Assembly: GCF_000964225.1 (NCBI RefSeq)
Contig: NZ_BAMZ01000005.1
Location: forward strand, 1 to 64,000
DNA from: Acetobacter syzygii
Lineage (GTDB): Bacteria; Pseudomonadota; Alphaproteobacteria; Acetobacterales; Acetobacteraceae
DNA: 64,000 nt
Direction of reading: 5' to 3'
The notes beneath the pieces were generated by a model. It saw nothing but the letters and a program-made list of their open reading frames with translations. It was not told the DNA's origin and did not search any database. The translations under genes and the position numbers were made by a program. This document shows positions 62,875-64,000 of this stretch, one piece after another. The first letter of the stretch is position 1. Each line of letters opens with the position of its first letter.

Positions 62875-63246
62875 ATGTCTGATTTCTTTCAGAATCTTGT
62901 AGGTAAGGTCGAGAGCGTTCTGGGTGGAGATGTCCAGACTCTTGTCAAACAGCAGCTTCAGGCGCTCACGCAGCCACAGACAATCCAGACCCTACTGGAC
63001 AGAGCCGATCAGGCCGGGCTGGGCGACAAGGTGCGTTCATGGATTAGCCAGAGCGGGAATGTGCCTGCCACTCCGGACGAAATTCGCGCCATTCTGGGGA
63101 GCGGCACCGTCCATGATCTGGTGGAAAAAACCGGTCTGCCAGCCGATGCGGTGGTGACAGCACTGGTCCACTTTCTGCCCGACGCTGTGGACAAGAACAC
63201 GCCAGAAGGCGTGCTGCCTGCCGCGGGTACCACAAAGAGCGCCTGA
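62875..63246 (+). CDS. YidB family (DUF937) protein
   Basis: A 123-residue protein, start ATG 62875 (MSDFFQNLVGKV); the frame is open 22 codons upstream. The YidB pattern is clear: LLDRADQAGLGDKVRSWIS, LGSGTVHDLVEKTGLPADAVV, LPDAVDKNTPEGVLP. The family is widespread, small and soluble, of unknown function. It diverges from the FUSC pair over 242 bp, in which I see no gene or RNA. Confidence 0.87.
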   Translation: MSDFFQNLVGKVESVLGGDVQTLVKQQLQALTQPQTIQTLLDRADQAGLGDKVRSWISQSGNVPATPDEIRAILGSGTVHDLVEKTGLPADAVVTALVHFLPDAVDKNTPEGVLPAAGTTKSA

Positions 63247-63265
63247 TCCGTAATTAAGCTGCACG

Positions 63266-63298
63266 TGTGTGATGCGCGGCATTTTCGTGCATCACACA
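63266..63298 (+). terminator. Hairpin after the YidB-family gene
   Basis: TGTGTGATGC (63266-63275) and GCATCACACA (63289-63298) form a 10-bp perfect stem with a 13-nt loop, 20 bp after the stop. No T-run follows, so it may be a terminator or a leader structure of the next gene. Confidence 0.5.
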
Positions 63299-63322
63299 GT
63301 GTAATCCGTTATAGATACTGCC

Positions 63323-63853
63323 ATGACCTTGGGTGAACGTATAACGCGGATTGATAACTGGCTGCTTGATGATGTGTGCCAGCCCATAGCGGACAGGCTA
63401 CCAGAGCGCTTTCCCGCTTTTGATGCGGGTATGAGCTGCCAGTTTGGTTCTCTGCTGCTTTCTGCTGTTTCCATTATTGCCGTGTTTGTGCTGACCGGCA
63501 TGAACGATTTTGGAAACATGATCTTTAATGTGCTGGTCTGGTGCCTGTGCGTCAGCTTTTTTATTGGCCTCAGCCGCCTGCGCGTGCTGGTCAAACCGGG
63601 AAAACCCAATCCGCTGCGGCATATGCTTGTGAGCGTGCGGATTATTTCCATTCCATTCGCGTTGTATGTTGTCTATCAGGCGGTCACATCTCCACCCACG
63701 TTTGGGACGGCGGTCTGGTTTAACGCATTTTCAAATATTGTTTTTGTGGTCGGGCTTTATCTTATTTCGTGTCAGCCACGGCCACCGCGTGTACGCACGA
63801 AGGAAGAGGTATGGGGGCATCAGTTTGCCCCCCGTCCCGGTGGTGGTTTTTAA
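63323..63853 (+). CDS. Small polytopic membrane protein, unknown function
   Basis: A 176-residue protein with four likely helices (about 43-60, 66-84, 101-119, 129-148), an amphipathic N-terminus and a basic, proline-containing C-terminus (RPPRVRTKEEVWGHQF, GGGF end). The N-terminal segment WLLDDVCQPIADRLPERFP looks cytosolic. I do not recognise a family. It lies 76 bp after the YidB-family gene with a hairpin between, so co-transcription is uncertain. Confidence 0.72.
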   Translation: MTLGERITRIDNWLLDDVCQPIADRLPERFPAFDAGMSCQFGSLLLSAVSIIAVFVLTGMNDFGNMIFNVLVWCLCVSFFIGLSRLRVLVKPGKPNPLRHMLVSVRIISIPFALYVVYQAVTSPPTFGTAVWFNAFSNIVFVVGLYLISCQPRPPRVRTKEEVWGHQFAPRPGGGF

Positions 63854-63877
63854 CAGACCATAAACGCGCAGGATGCG

Positions 63878-63899
63878 TGATCAGGGGTTTTCCTGATCA
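63878..63899. terminator. Hairpin over the stop codon of the right-edge gene
   Basis: TGATCAGG (63878-63885) and CCTGATCA (63892-63899) form an 8-bp perfect stem around GGTTTT. It overlaps the stop codon of the minus-strand gene and lies between two converging genes. Confidence 0.45.
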
Positions 63900-64000
63900 T
63901 GCTCACCTTGTGCAATGCGGCCCTGTACCGCAGGCCGCCAGTCTGCATCCTTGGGGGCAGCATCCAGCGCTTTGCGAAAGAGTGCCAGAGCCTGAGCGCT
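63881..64000 (-). CDS. C-terminal end of a TPR protein, possibly CcmI (cytochrome c biogenesis)
   Basis: Only the last 39 codons are inside the window. The frame reads AQALALFRKALDAAPKDADW then RPAVQGRIAQGEH, a TPR-like repeat followed by a short tail, which resembles the end of CcmI/CycH proteins (RKAL..AP.DAPWRPAVQARI). The identification rests on this short piece alone. Confidence 0.5.
   Translation of the reverse strand, partial: SAQALALFRKALDAAPKDADWRPAVQGRIAQGEHDQENP

Noticed and set aside
1-64000. CRISPR arrays, insertion sequences, prophage or integrative element
   Set aside because: No spaced direct repeats, transposase or integrase motifs were seen. The only recombinase is the housekeeping XerD.

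Overview
The window looks like a piece of the core chromosome of an acetic acid bacterium (Alphaproteobacteria, family Acetobacteraceae, most like Acetobacter or a close relative). The evidence is a class I lysyl-tRNA synthetase, an aroK-aroB fusion, and alphaproteobacterial gene neighbourhoods: hemC-hemD opposite tsaD, argH-lptM-lysA-TIGR02302, purN-purM opposite hda-ppk-ppx, and rsmB-rpe-heparinase. The DNA is moderately G+C-rich and dense in genes. No transposase, integrase island, CRISPR array, rRNA or phage block was seen. One tRNA, tRNA-Tyr(GTA), is present. Identifications rest on reading translations and motifs; no database search was run.

Layout. 0-10.7 kb: an OmpA-like porin cut by the left edge, aroKB, xerD, accA, a CinA-type molybdopterin-binding protein, class I lysS followed at once by a shortened MprF-like membrane protein, then marC. 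10.7-20 kb: rlmJ-tsaD, hemC-hemD, secB, a histidine phosphatase, timA, an orphan DNA methyltransferase, a tri-haem peroxidase with a perfect FNR-type box, and smr. 20-29 kb: a lone Tat-exported TctC-like protein, hemF, cytochrome b and c1 genes with no Rieske gene, mtnP, tRNA-Tyr, panB, an old yellow enzyme and ArsR regulator sharing a 32-bp operator, and a zinc alcohol dehydrogenase. 29-39 kb: TIGR02302-lysA-lptM-argH, an N-formylglutamate amidohydrolase, and aroE-coaE-dnaQ. 39-51 kb: a GT4 glycosyltransferase, heparinase II/III protein, rpe, rsmB, purN-purM, hda, ppk and ppx.

The most unusual locus is 51.1-56.9 kb: five tightly coupled genes coding for a membrane sensor with a degraded class III cyclase domain, an MlaE permease, an ABC-type subunit that has lost every recognisable catalytic motif, an MCE (MlaD) protein and a TPR lipoprotein. 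It looks like an Mla/MCE lipid-transport assembly whose own ATPase and cyclase are pseudoenzymes. The right end holds a KirBac potassium channel, two tandem FUSC proteins, a YidB-family protein, a small membrane protein, and the tail of a TPR protein that may be CcmI.

How the genes work together: much of the window is housekeeping. It covers aromatic amino acid synthesis (aroKB, aroE), lysine and arginine (lysA, argH), haem (hemC, hemD, hemF), purines (purN, purM), CoA and pantothenate (coaE, panB) and polyphosphate (ppk, ppx). Envelope and respiration genes are interleaved: mprF-like, MCE system, bc1 genes, tri-haem peroxidase, FUSC pumps and KirBac.
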